Assembly: GCF_934561205.1 (NCBI RefSeq)
Contig: NZ_CAKTFU010000002.1
Location: forward strand, 124,001 to 188,000
Length of the DNA: 64,000 nt
Source: an uncultured Gemmiger sp.
GTDB lineage: Bacteria; Bacillota; Clostridia; Oscillospirales; Ruminococcaceae
Direction: 5' to 3'
The position numbers and the translations under genes are program-made. Below the pieces are notes generated by a model. That model was not told the origin of the DNA and made no database searches. It saw only the letters and a list, made by a program, of their open reading frames with translations. Below, in pieces: positions 18,622 through 26,580 of the stretch (position 1 is its first letter; each line of letters opens with the position of its first letter).

Positions 18622-20600
18622 AGCACCACGGCCTCCTTCTCCACGGGAAGGCGGTCGCGGTGGATGCCCTGCATACGGTACATCGGGCGGGAAACCTCGG
18701 CCAGCTCGTCATATTCGGGGATATGCCCCTCAACGGCGTCACACAACCAGTCCATGTGGACAATCTGTTCCAGATCCAGCCCTGTGCGGCCGCTGTTTTT
18801 GACGGTGCCGTCCTGTGCCGTAATGCGGCAGGCAAAGGGATCTACGACGCCGGAACTTACGCCCGTGCGCAGGATCTGCGCCAGATGCTGTACATCGGGC
18901 GGCAGCTCGCGGCTGAGCAGTACATCCATAACGCCGCTGTTCATGCCCCACCAGTAGTTTACGGCACGGCCGTCGGTGCCGGATTTGTCGCGCTGCCAGC
19001 CGCCGTCCAGCACGCTGCGCACAACGTTTTCGTAGAACTGGCCCCAATGCCAGAACGGCGTGGCAAGATCCTGCAAAATGCCGCCGGGGCGTACCAGGAA
19101 GGTGCCGAACTCGTGTTGGGGGCGGCCCGGCATGGGGGCGTCGCGCCCGGAAACGACCGTGATGCCGTTTCGGGAAAATTTGACAAGAGGCTCCTCGGCG
19201 TCGGGCAGGCAGGTCCATTCCAGCTGAATTTTAGCGCGGGGGTTCGCCATGCGGGCGCCCAGCGCAAAAGCGTTGATGTTGGCGGGCACACCGAAGCTGG
19301 GGTAATCGGCCACATAGCCGATGCGGTCCCCCACAGTCATGGCACCGGCGATGGCACCCGTGATGAACTTAGCCTCATACACGCGGGTGTAGTAGGTGCG
19401 GATGCTGGCGTAGGGCATCTCCATCGAGCAGTTGAGGATGCGCACCTGCGGATGCTTGACGGCACTGCGCAGCGATGCCCCCACCAGCTTGGGGCTGGTG
19501 GTGAATACCATATCGGCGCCCTCGGCAATGGCCTGTTCGACAATTTCGTCGGCGTTTTCGCCGGGGACGGCGTTGAAGTAGGCCACCGTCTCGACCTTGC
19601 CCGGAAACACGGTGTCCAGCTGGGTGCGGCCAAACTCGTGCTGGCTGGTCCAGGCGCTGACTTCGGGTGTGCGCTCATGCACAAAGGCGACCTTGAGGTG
19701 GCTTGGCCCGGCGGGACGGATGCCCGGCAGCAGACGGCTTAAAAGTCCGTTCTGCTGGGGTGCGGGTTCGGCGGGCTTATCGCTGACGGTGACGGGGTCA
19801 TCATTTTGCAGCGCCAGCACGTCGTCCCACAAAGCGTCCAGTTTTTCGGTCAGCTGCGCGGGGGTGCTGTCCTGCAATTCCTTCTTGGGGTAAACGCGCA
19901 GCAGCAGCAAAAGCACGTCGCCCAAGGTGCAGTGCAGGCGGTCACCGCCGTGTGCCGCAAACGCCTTGCCTACCCAGTTGTACAGGGAGAGCATCTCGGC
20001 GCGGTCGTCATCGCTCCAGACTTCGTCGGGCTGTTTGCCGAGGGCCTTTTGCAGCCGCGCAAAGCTGCCGGGTTTGGTAAACTGCAAAAGGTAGGTCTTG
20101 ATGATGGGATAATACTGCACAAACTCGTAGTAAAGGCGAATTTCAGGGGCATCGCTGTACGGCGGCAGGATACGGGTGACGACGCCGGGCACGTTGCCTG
20201 CGCCGAAATATTTCAGCACGCTGACGCGCTTGTTGCCCTCCTGCACATAGAAACGTCCCATATATTCATAGCAGCGGATGGGGTCGCGGATCCCCTCCTC
20301 CACATGGGCGATGCAGAGGTTGATCCATTTGGTGCCAAACTCGGACTTCATATCCAGCAGGGGCATAAAGTTGGAGGCAAAGGCCCCTGTACGCCCCTCG
20401 GTCTTGGTGCCGACGAGCAGATCCATCGGTATGTCCACCAACCCCAGAGGCATCTGGCTGTCAACACCGGCAGCACCCTGCAGGATGTTATCCAGCACCG
20501 GCAGATAGGGCGACTGCCCCCGCAGGATCTTTTCGCGGTAATCCCGCTGGCCCATTCGCAGGGCTTTTGTATATTCCTCCATGGCATCGGCATGGGTCAT
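18618..20600 (-). CDS. ParB-like / BMP-type binding domain fusion protein without signal peptide
   Basis: A 660-residue protein in two parts. Residues about 1-240 contain a ParB/Srx-like segment (IRCYEYMGRFYVQEGNKRVSVLKYFG). Residues about 295-600 are a BMP (basic membrane protein, PF02608) substrate-binding domain: LKVAFVHERTPEVSAWTSQHE, DMVFTTSPKL, VYEAKFITGAIAGAMT, IGYVADYPSFGVPANINAFA. BMP proteins normally are exported lipoproteins that bind nucleosides; here there is no signal peptide or lipobox, so the protein should be cytoplasmic. A ligand-sensing role is inference. Coupled to the phosphoesterase gene. Confidence 0.8.
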   Translation of the reverse strand: MTHADAMEEYTKALRMGQRDYREKILRGQSPYLPVLDNILQGAAGVDSQMPLGLVDIPMDLLVGTKTEGRTGAFASNFMPLLDMKSEFGTKWINLCIAHVEEGIRDPIRCYEYMGRFYVQEGNKRVSVLKYFGAGNVPGVVTRILPPYSDAPEIRLYYEFVQYYPIIKTYLLQFTKPGSFARLQKALGKQPDEVWSDDDRAEMLSLYNWVGKAFAAHGGDRLHCTLGDVLLLLLRVYPKKELQDSTPAQLTEKLDALWDDVLALQNDDPVTVSDKPAEPAPQQNGLLSRLLPGIRPAGPSHLKVAFVHERTPEVSAWTSQHEFGRTQLDTVFPGKVETVAYFNAVPGENADEIVEQAIAEGADMVFTTSPKLVGASLRSAVKHPQVRILNCSMEMPYASIRTYYTRVYEAKFITGAIAGAMTVGDRIGYVADYPSFGVPANINAFALGARMANPRAKIQLEWTCLPDAEEPLVKFSRNGITVVSGRDAPMPGRPQHEFGTFLVRPGGILQDLATPFWHWGQFYENVVRSVLDGGWQRDKSGTDGRAVNYWWGMNSGVMDVLLSRELPPDVQHLAQILRTGVSSGVVDPFACRITAQDGTVKNSGRTGLDLEQIVHMDWLCDAVEGHIPEYDELAEVSRPMYRMQGIHRDRLPVEKEAVVL

Positions 20601-20616
20601 AGGCGATCGGCTCCTT

Positions 20617-21915
20617 TCAGGTGTTGACGTGCTCCGCTTTGGGATACACCTTAAACATACGGTCGTTGTCGTAATGGATATCTAAGTAGGCTTCCACGCT
20701 GTTTTGGGCAGGTACACCCTGCAGGCGGGCATTGTAGCGTACCAGCGCTGCCGAGCTGACGATCATATCGGCGGCCATAAACAGGCACAGCCCCCAGGTC
20801 AGCAGCGTACCGAAGCGGCGGGGCAAACGTTCAATACAGGCGGAGATGGGTGGGTACAGAATTTTGAACCACGCGATGGCGGCAAAGCCCCAGAAAAAGC
20901 AGTACAGCAAATTGATGCGCCCGCCCAGGTTGAACGGAATGGCGCTGTAATCCCAGAACACGGCGCCGAAAACCACCTCGGTAAAAACGCTGCAAAGGTA
21001 TTCGTAAGCGCCGCCCAGCAGGGTACCCGCCGCAAACAGCCAGCTGGCGGGCTTATCCTTATAGCGGTACAAAAGCTGAGTGACCAGCGCAATGGCCAGA
21101 CCCCACACGATGGAAAACGGCCCCCAGACCACGCTGGAACGGCTCATCCAGTAACCGGCGGTGATGCGGCAGAAGATGGTCTCGGTGATATCGCCCAGAA
21201 ACGCGCCCACAAAAAACAGCAGAATGATCTTGTACGGGCTGCAGCCCTTGGCAAAGGCGGTGCTTTTCTGCCGCTGAACATGGCGAAAGCTCAGTGCGGG
21301 GTGCGCACCCGCCATACGGCTTTCGACCTTGTCCAAAATCCACATGCCCGCGTTGACGGTCAGGTTGGCAAGGTCGCTTTCGATGCGACGGCCGGCTTTC
21401 CAGCGGTATTGCAGACCGCACATGGCCAGCAAGGTGCCCACCGCATCGATCGCCAGCAGCACCAGCAGCACCCATAGGGTGACGACGGCCGCACCGCGCG
21501 GCAGCAGCCCGAACAGGCGCAGCAGCAGCGGGTTGCCCCATTTCAGCGTGATAACGCTTAAAATGCCCCAAAAGACGGAAACGCCAAGGCAGACGTAACC
21601 GTCCAGGTTGAAGGGCATGTCGCTGTAATCCCACCAGCGTGTCTTACTGGCGTATTCCAGAATATGTCCGGCGATCCACTCAATGACGGTGGCGTACACG
21701 GCACCGAACACAAGGCTGAAAAACCACCCGCCGCGCAGATCGTGCAGGGCAAAGGTGACCAGCAAACCGCCGATGCCGTACAAAATGCACAAGGGGCCGT
21801 TGAGAACGCCGCGATCCTGATATTTGCGGTGTACAACCGCTGTGTACAGAACCTCGCCCAGCCAGCCTAAAAAGGAGTAGGCAAAAAACAGAAATACGAC
21901 CGAATAAACGTCCAT
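20617..21915 (-). CDS. Duplicated CmpB-type putative ABC transporter permease
   Basis: A 432-residue membrane protein with two tandem copies of the ABC_trans_CmpB (PF06541) unit. Copy one has FAYSFLGWLGEVLYT, GPLCILYGIGGLL and WDYSDMPFNLDGYVCL; copy two has FVGAFLGDITETIF, GPFSIVWGLAIAL and WDYSAIPFNLGGRINLLY. The repeated WDYS-xx-PFNL motif shows the internal duplication clearly. Despite the family label a transport role has not been shown. It lies 16 bases upstream of the ParB/BMP gene and heads the operon. Confidence 0.85.
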   Translation of the reverse strand: MDVYSVVFLFFAYSFLGWLGEVLYTAVVHRKYQDRGVLNGPLCILYGIGGLLVTFALHDLRGGWFFSLVFGAVYATVIEWIAGHILEYASKTRWWDYSDMPFNLDGYVCLGVSVFWGILSVITLKWGNPLLLRLFGLLPRGAAVVTLWVLLVLLAIDAVGTLLAMCGLQYRWKAGRRIESDLANLTVNAGMWILDKVESRMAGAHPALSFRHVQRQKSTAFAKGCSPYKIILLFFVGAFLGDITETIFCRITAGYWMSRSSVVWGPFSIVWGLAIALVTQLLYRYKDKPASWLFAAGTLLGGAYEYLCSVFTEVVFGAVFWDYSAIPFNLGGRINLLYCFFWGFAAIAWFKILYPPISACIERLPRRFGTLLTWGLCLFMAADMIVSSAALVRYNARLQGVPAQNSVEAYLDIHYDNDRMFKVYPKAEHVNT

Positions 21916-22020
21916 ACGATTCTCCTTGGGGGCAATACCGCCGGATGCGCGGTGCTGCCTTTGACATCATGGCGCAGACCCGTGTGGGAACATGCGCGGG
22001 TAAAAACGGGGTATCTTTCT

Positions 22021-22049
22021 AGTATAGCAGAAACAGCACTGTCAGGCAA
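22021..22049 (-). promoter_or_regulatory. Promoter of the CmpB-ParB/BMP-phosphoesterase-gpsA-ftsW operon
   Basis: Minus strand TTGCCT (plus 22044-22049), 17 bases, TATACT (plus 22021-22026). The transcript would have a leader of about 100 bases. Confidence 0.75.
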
Positions 22050-22058
22050 GCGTGGCAG

Positions 22059-22676
22059 TCAGACACCGCGCGCCTGCTTGCTGAAAACGCAGCCGCAGTA
22101 ATCCTGCCGGTACAGGCCGTACTCGTCACTGAGCTGCAAGCTGCGCTTGTAGCCGTCCTTTTTGCGGAACTCGCTGGGCAGATACGGCACACCGTACTGC
22201 CTGCCCAATTCGGCGCCGATGGTATTCAGCCGCACGGGGTCCTTCATTGGGGAGATGGAAAGGGTTGAGCAGTACCAGTCAAAGCCGTTTTCGGCGGCGT
22301 AGCGCGCTGCCTGTTCCAGCCGCAGGCGGTAGCAGACGGTGCAGCGCTCCCCTTTTTCCGGCTCCTGCTCCAGCCCCTTTACGGCTGTATAGAATTCCTG
22401 CGGGTCGTAGGGCAGTTCGACCACAGGGCATAAGTACCCCGCCTGTGCTACAAAGCGCTCTAACTCCTGCTCACGGCGGTGATACTCCTGCGGGGGGTAG
22501 ATGTTGGGGTTGTAGTACAAAACGGTTACGGAAAAATGCTCGATAAGACGTTCCAATGTGGCGCTGGAGCAGGGCGCGCAGCAGGCGTGCAGCAGCAAGC
22601 GCGGCTTGGGCTGCGCGGGGTCAAGCGCACGGATGGCCTTTTCCATTTCCAACTGGTAATTGATGCGGTTCGGCAT
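22059..22676 (-). CDS. queH: Epoxyqueuosine reductase QueH
   Basis: Catalyses the last step of queuosine synthesis, reduction of epoxyqueuosine to queuosine in tRNA; a non-homologous replacement of QueG. The 205 residues carry the family's paired cysteines, HACCAPCSS near residue 30 and DYCGCVFSK near the C-terminus, plus ERCTVCYRLRLEQAA and the STLSISPMKD segment. These Cys ligate an Fe-S cluster with a nearby metal. It works in the same pathway as queT. The promoter contains a palindromic candidate operator. Confidence 0.95.
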   Translation of the reverse strand: MPNRINYQLEMEKAIRALDPAQPKPRLLLHACCAPCSSATLERLIEHFSVTVLYYNPNIYPPQEYHRREQELERFVAQAGYLCPVVELPYDPQEFYTAVKGLEQEPEKGERCTVCYRLRLEQAARYAAENGFDWYCSTLSISPMKDPVRLNTIGAELGRQYGVPYLPSEFRKKDGYKRSLQLSDEYGLYRQDYCGCVFSKQARGV

Positions 22677-22715
22677 AAGAACTTCCTTTTTTCAGAATTG
22701 TTCGGTTCTGCCTTA

Positions 22716-22744
22716 ATTATGCACTTTACCGCGGTAAAATGCAA
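22716..22744 (-). promoter_or_regulatory. queH promoter with palindromic operator in the spacer
   Basis: Minus strand TTGCAT (plus 22739-22744), 17 bases, CATAAT (plus 22716-22721). The spacer is occupied by TTTACCGCGGTAAA (22725-22738), a 14-base perfect palindrome. A regulator bound there would exclude RNA polymerase; I do not recognise the site. Confidence 0.65.
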
Positions 22745-22765
22745 GGGCAATATCCTACAAGGGCT

Positions 22766-23143
22766 TTAGAAATATCCGCTGTCTTTGTGTATAGCCTGTG
22801 CATCCAGCCCCATCGAAACGCCCAACGCTTCGTCCACGCGGCGCATATCCTCCGGCGAGATACGCCCGGCACGCTCGCGCAGGCGGCGCTTGTCCAGGGT
22901 GCGTATCTGCTCGGTCAGAATGATGCTGTCCTTGGCAAGGCCGCAGCGGTCAGCCCGCACACTGATATGCGTGGGCAGGCGGTTCTTGTCCTGGCGGCTG
23001 GTGATGGCGGCGGCGATCACGGTGGGGCTGTGGCGGTTGCCGACCTCGTTCTGGATGATAAGTACCGGCCGTATGCCGCCCTGCTCGGAACCGACCACCG
23101 GGCTGAGGTCGGCGTAAAAAACTTCTCCGCGGTGAACTTCCAT
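22766..23143 (-). CDS. MazF/PemK-type mRNA interferase (NdoA-like)
   Basis: A type II toxin-fold endoribonuclease, 125 residues. Hallmarks are the N-terminal RRGEVFYADL-like VHRGEVFYADLSPVVGSEQGG, IRPVLIIQNE, the active-site region AAAITSRQDK, and ILTEQIRTLDKRRL. In many Clostridia a MazF relative is encoded near acpS. The cognate MazE-type antitoxin is not visible: the upstream genes are acpS and cca. Start at 23143 after GAGAGGAGG. Confidence 0.9.
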   Translation of the reverse strand: MEVHRGEVFYADLSPVVGSEQGGIRPVLIIQNEVGNRHSPTVIAAAITSRQDKNRLPTHISVRADRCGLAKDSIILTEQIRTLDKRRLRERAGRISPEDMRRVDEALGVSMGLDAQAIHKDSGYF

Positions 23144-23195
23144 AACAAAAGCCTCCTCTCGCTTACAACTCTAGTATAAGCAAGAGAAGGCGCGT

Positions 23196-23588
23196 TTAAT
23201 CGCAGGTTCCTGCAGAAGTTTGCTCTAAAATTACATAGGCGGCGGCAAGGCCGCTTTCGTGGGTAAGGCTGAGGTGTGCCGTCAGACCGTTTTGCGCGAT
23301 AAAGTGCGCAGCAGTGCCCGAAAAAGCAAAATACGGTGCACCGCTTGTTTTGCGCAGCACGGCCAAATCTTTGAGTGCAAATCCCCCAAGGCCGGTCCCC
23401 ACCGCCTTGAGAAAGGCCTCCTTGGCGGCAAAGGCGGCAGCGGCGGATTCGGCGCGGTGCCTGGGCGGCAGAGCCTGCAAAAGAGCCTGCTCCTGCGGGG
23501 CAAACACATGGGCGACAAACGTCGGCTTTTGCAGGCTTTTTTCGATGCGTTCCACGGCGCACAAATCAATGCCGATGCCAAAAATCAT
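23196..23588 (-). CDS. acpS: Holo-[acyl-carrier-protein] synthase
   Basis: Transfers the 4'-phosphopantetheine arm from CoA to apo-ACP, activating fatty acid synthesis. At 130 residues it matches the AcpS family, with the Mg-binding IGIDLCAVERI at the start (Asp8) and FAAKEAFLKAVGTG around residue 55-67 containing the second catalytic pair. It overlaps the end of cca by four bases and precedes the MazF gene. Confidence 0.95.
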   Translation of the reverse strand: MIFGIGIDLCAVERIEKSLQKPTFVAHVFAPQEQALLQALPPRHRAESAAAAFAAKEAFLKAVGTGLGGFALKDLAVLRKTSGAPYFAFSGTAAHFIAQNGLTAHLSLTHESGLAAAYVILEQTSAGTCD

Positions 23589-24958
23589 CGCGTACCCCCT
23601 GCTTGTGTGCGTACAGCCTGCAAAAGCGCCTCGCGCTCGTTGGGCAGATGCCCGTCCATAACTTCTTTTAATAAGGTGTTCAGCGTTTCGCCAACGGCCG
23701 GCCCGGCGGGCATACCGGCTTGCATTAAATCCCCGCCGTTTACCGCAAGCTGCCGTATGGTATAGCAGCCGCTTTTGGAAAGCTGCAGCATACGCTGTTC
23801 AAAAATCTGCACGTCCGAACGCCTTTTTTTTACATCCGGCGTGTGGGCGTGGGCGTCCAGGTCGGCGTATTTCAAGGCACAGAGGCGGCGCAAGAACTCG
23901 GCACCGTAGCGGTTCAGCCAGCGCAGAATTTCGGGGTCGGCGGTGGGCAGCGGCGCATCGTGTATCGCTACCAGCCCGGTGACACCCTCTATCAGGTAGG
24001 TGGGGGCTTTCAGGCGGCGCAGTATCGTGCGGGCCATAAGGCCGCCGCGTTGGTTATGCCCGCGAAAATGTGCGGCACCGTCTGCGTCCACGCTGCGGCA
24101 CAGCGGCTTGGCAATGTCGTGCAAAAAGGCGGCCCAGCACAAAATGCGGGCACCGCGGGTGTCCTGCCCGCGGGTATCCAACGCCTGTACTGCCAGGGCA
24201 GAGTGCTGCCAGACATCGCAGCAATGCCATTTTCCGGGCTGCGTGCAGCCGATGCAGGGCAGGATCTCCGGCACGGCCCCGGCTAAAATTTCACCGTACT
24301 GCGCCAAAACCTTGCCTGCACAAGGGGCGCTTAACAGGCCGTCGATTTCGGTATACAGTCGCTCGGCGCTGACGGTTTGCAGGGTATCCCGCGCTGCCAG
24401 TGCAGCGGCGGCGGTGGCGGGGTCCAACACAAAATCCAACCGTGCGGCAAAGCGCAGGGCGCGCAAAATGCGCAGCGCGTCCTCGGCAAAGCGGGCGTTC
24501 GGGTCGCCCACACAGCGAATGATACGGTTGTTCAGGTCAGTCTGCCCGCCGTATAGATCGACCACTTCCCCGCCGGGCGCGTAGGCCATGGCGTTGATGG
24601 TAAAGTCCCGCCGGGCCAAATCCAGGGAAAGCTCGTCCACAAACTGCACCTTTTCGGGGTGGCGGTGGTCGCGGTAGTCGCCGTCCAGCCGGTAGGTGGT
24701 CATTTCGTAGGGCTTGCCATGCAGCACGACTGCCACGGTGCCGTGCTTTTCGCCGGTCAAAATCAACTGCTTATCGGCAAAAAGGCGGCGCATTTCCTCC
24801 GGCTTGGCAGAGGTGCAGATGTCCCAGTCGCCGGGGGTGCGGCCCAAAAGGCTGTCCCGCACACAGCCGCCCACAACATAGGCGGTATGCCCGGCATTGC
24901 GCAGCGTTTGCAGCAGGCGGACGGCGTCCCGCGGGATGTACACAGGGTAGCGGTTCAT
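23585..24958 (-). CDS. cca: CCA tRNA nucleotidyltransferase
   Basis: Adds or repairs the 3' CCA of tRNAs. Class II nucleotidyltransferase of 457 residues: AYVVGGCVRDSLLGR and the DWDICTSAKPEE acidic pair (metal ligands) in the head, GTVAVVLHG, YRLDGDYRDHRHPE, RRDFTINAMAY and RFAEDALRILRALRFAARL in the neck, then an HD-like domain (FLHDIAKPLCR, HNQRGG) and the C-terminal tail. The encoded tRNA-Tyr at 47.3 kb already carries CCA, so repair is at least one role. Coupled to acpS. Confidence 0.95.
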   Translation of the reverse strand: MNRYPVYIPRDAVRLLQTLRNAGHTAYVVGGCVRDSLLGRTPGDWDICTSAKPEEMRRLFADKQLILTGEKHGTVAVVLHGKPYEMTTYRLDGDYRDHRHPEKVQFVDELSLDLARRDFTINAMAYAPGGEVVDLYGGQTDLNNRIIRCVGDPNARFAEDALRILRALRFAARLDFVLDPATAAAALAARDTLQTVSAERLYTEIDGLLSAPCAGKVLAQYGEILAGAVPEILPCIGCTQPGKWHCCDVWQHSALAVQALDTRGQDTRGARILCWAAFLHDIAKPLCRSVDADGAAHFRGHNQRGGLMARTILRRLKAPTYLIEGVTGLVAIHDAPLPTADPEILRWLNRYGAEFLRRLCALKYADLDAHAHTPDVKKRRSDVQIFEQRMLQLSKSGCYTIRQLAVNGGDLMQAGMPAGPAVGETLNTLLKEVMDGHLPNEREALLQAVRTQAGGTR

Positions 24959-24992
24959 TCTGCACCTCCTTTGTCAAAGTTTTGGGGTAGGA

Positions 24993-25382
24993 TTATCGGA
25001 TCTGCCACTGTTGGGCAAGATCGACTACACAGGCTACGCAGTCGGCTTCCTCTTTGCGCAGGACCTCGATTTTTTCCTTGGCCTTTTCGGGGTCGGCCAT
25101 CCAGGTCAGGATAAAGAAATTCTCGGCGGGGACTTCATAGTAGACCCAGGCGCCGTCGGCACGCAGCAAATCGGGCAGGTGATCCAGCTCACTGTCCAAA
25201 AGGCCCTGGCCTTCCTCGCCGTAAATCATTTCGGGGCCGACCTGCAGAGAGTCGATCACATGGATGCTGCTGTTGATATAAGTGTCGCGGTCTACGGATT
25301 TGTCAGTGCCCTCCCAGGCGGAGGCGAACGCCTTTACCAGCAGTTCGCGGACTTCCAGTTTGCTGTCACCAAGTTGATACAT
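24993..25382 (-). CDS. Conserved hypothetical protein (129 aa)
   Basis: A soluble acidic protein, MYQLGDSKLEVRELLVKAF at the start, IYGEEGQGLLDSELDHLP in the middle and CVACVVDLAQQWQIR at the end. I do not recognise a domain. The start at 25382 follows AGAGGGA; a longer frame from 25430 lacks a ribosome site. It lies upstream of cca with a 34-base gap, so may be transcribed with it. Divergent from the MerR regulator. Confidence 0.65.
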   Translation of the reverse strand: MYQLGDSKLEVRELLVKAFASAWEGTDKSVDRDTYINSSIHVIDSLQVGPEMIYGEEGQGLLDSELDHLPDLLRADGAWVYYEVPAENFFILTWMADPEKAKEKIEVLRKEEADCVACVVDLAQQWQIR

Positions 25383-25466
25383 AGTACATTTTCCCTCTTT
25401 ACATAGATAGTTTACTTCAGTATAGCACATTTTTAAGGAAGATGGTATGATTATTTTGAAAAAAGC

Positions 25467-25497
25467 TTGACCTTCCAGTGGCTGGAGGGTGTACAGT
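25467..25497 (+). promoter_or_regulatory. MerR-type promoter/operator with 19-bp spacer
   Basis: TTGACC (25467-25472), 19 bases, TACAGT (25492-25497). The overlong spacer contains the dyad ACCTTCCAG-tgg-CTGGAGGGT centred between the boxes. That is the textbook layout of MerR-family targets, where the activator untwists the spacer, so the adjacent regulator very probably controls itself. Confidence 0.8.
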
Positions 25498-25522
25498 GAA
25501 GCTGTAAGGAGGTGCCTGCACT

Positions 25523-26407
25523 ATGAATATCAAACAAGCAGCACAAAAATCCGGCATTTCGGAACGGAACATCCGCTATTATGAGCAAGCGGGGCTGATT
25601 ACCCCCGCCCGAAACCCGGAGAACGACTACCGCCAATACACCGAAGAAAACATGCGCACCCTGAAACTGATCCGCATTTTGCGCAGTGTGGATATGCCCG
25701 TGGAGGATATCCGCGACGTTCTGCAGGGCAAGACCGCGCTGGCAGATGCGGCGCTGGCGCAAAAGCAGCGTCTGCAAAATCGCATGGAGACCTTAAAAGC
25801 TGCCGCCGATTTTTGCGGCGAGCTGAACGAAAACTGCTGCAGCGCCGATGCGCTGGATGTGGATGCCTGCCTGACCCGGATGGAAGCCCCTGCCCAAGCG
25901 GGCTGGTTTACCGGCTGGGTGCAGGATTACGCCAAGGTGGCGTCCGCGCTTGCCAAGGAACAGTTTTCCTTTACGCCGGACAGCGAGGTGCGCACACCGC
26001 AGCAGGTCAGCGCGGCGCTGTTTGCCTATGCCGAGCAGCAGAATCTGGATATTGTCATCACGCACGAAAGTATGACCCCGCGCTTTACCCTGAACGGCGC
26101 CGAGTACACGGCGCGGGTGGTCTACACCCCCGTGATGCGGGTGCCTACGGCGCATATATCCTGCCAAATGGTGGGCGCAAGCGAGGCGGACGCCGCCGTG
26201 CCTGCCCCCCGCCGCTGTTTGCAGCGCAGCCTGCACAAGGCACTGCCCGGAATTTTGCTGCTTTTGGTGATTGGGTTGCGGTTGGGTTCGCAGGGAATGC
26301 TGAACTCTGCCGACGGCTGGATTTTGCTGGGTGGCTTTGCCGCCGTGGCAATCGCCAAGAGTGTGTACGATTTTTACTGGTTGTACAACCACAACGACAA
26401 ACGCTAA
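25523..26407 (+). CDS. Membrane-anchored MerR family regulator
   Basis: A 294-residue protein with an N-terminal MerR winged helix (MNIKQAAQKSGISERNIRYY, then EQAGLITPARNPEN) and dimerisation helix to about 110, a Cys-containing stretch (ENCCSADALDVDAC), a central domain of unknown fold (about 130-225), and two C-terminal membrane helices (LPGILLLLVIGLRLG and GWILLGGFAAVAIAKS). A DNA-binding domain tethered to the membrane is unusual; similar Clostridial regulators exist but their signals are mostly unknown. Autoregulation is implied by the operator immediately upstream. Confidence 0.85.
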   Translation: MNIKQAAQKSGISERNIRYYEQAGLITPARNPENDYRQYTEENMRTLKLIRILRSVDMPVEDIRDVLQGKTALADAALAQKQRLQNRMETLKAAADFCGELNENCCSADALDVDACLTRMEAPAQAGWFTGWVQDYAKVASALAKEQFSFTPDSEVRTPQQVSAALFAYAEQQNLDIVITHESMTPRFTLNGAEYTARVVYTPVMRVPTAHISCQMVGASEADAAVPAPRRCLQRSLHKALPGILLLLVIGLRLGSQGMLNSADGWILLGGFAAVAIAKSVYDFYWLYNHNDKR

Positions 26408-26417
26408 TAAATAAACA

Positions 26418-26446
26418 TTGACAAACCTACGACAAAATGCGACAAT
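26418..26446 (+). promoter_or_regulatory. Probable galT promoter
   Basis: TTGACA (26418-26423), 17 bases, GACAAT (26441-26446), giving a leader of about 130 bases. The -10 match is moderate. Confidence 0.5.
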
Positions 26447-26580
26447 AGCAGTAACAAAGGCATTATATGCGGTGGTCTAAAACTGCAAAAGTTTGGCACA
26501 CTATGCTATGGAAAACAATGAGGTTTTGCGGTATGGTTAAGACAACACATACAACTACTCACCGTTATAGGAGGCTACTT

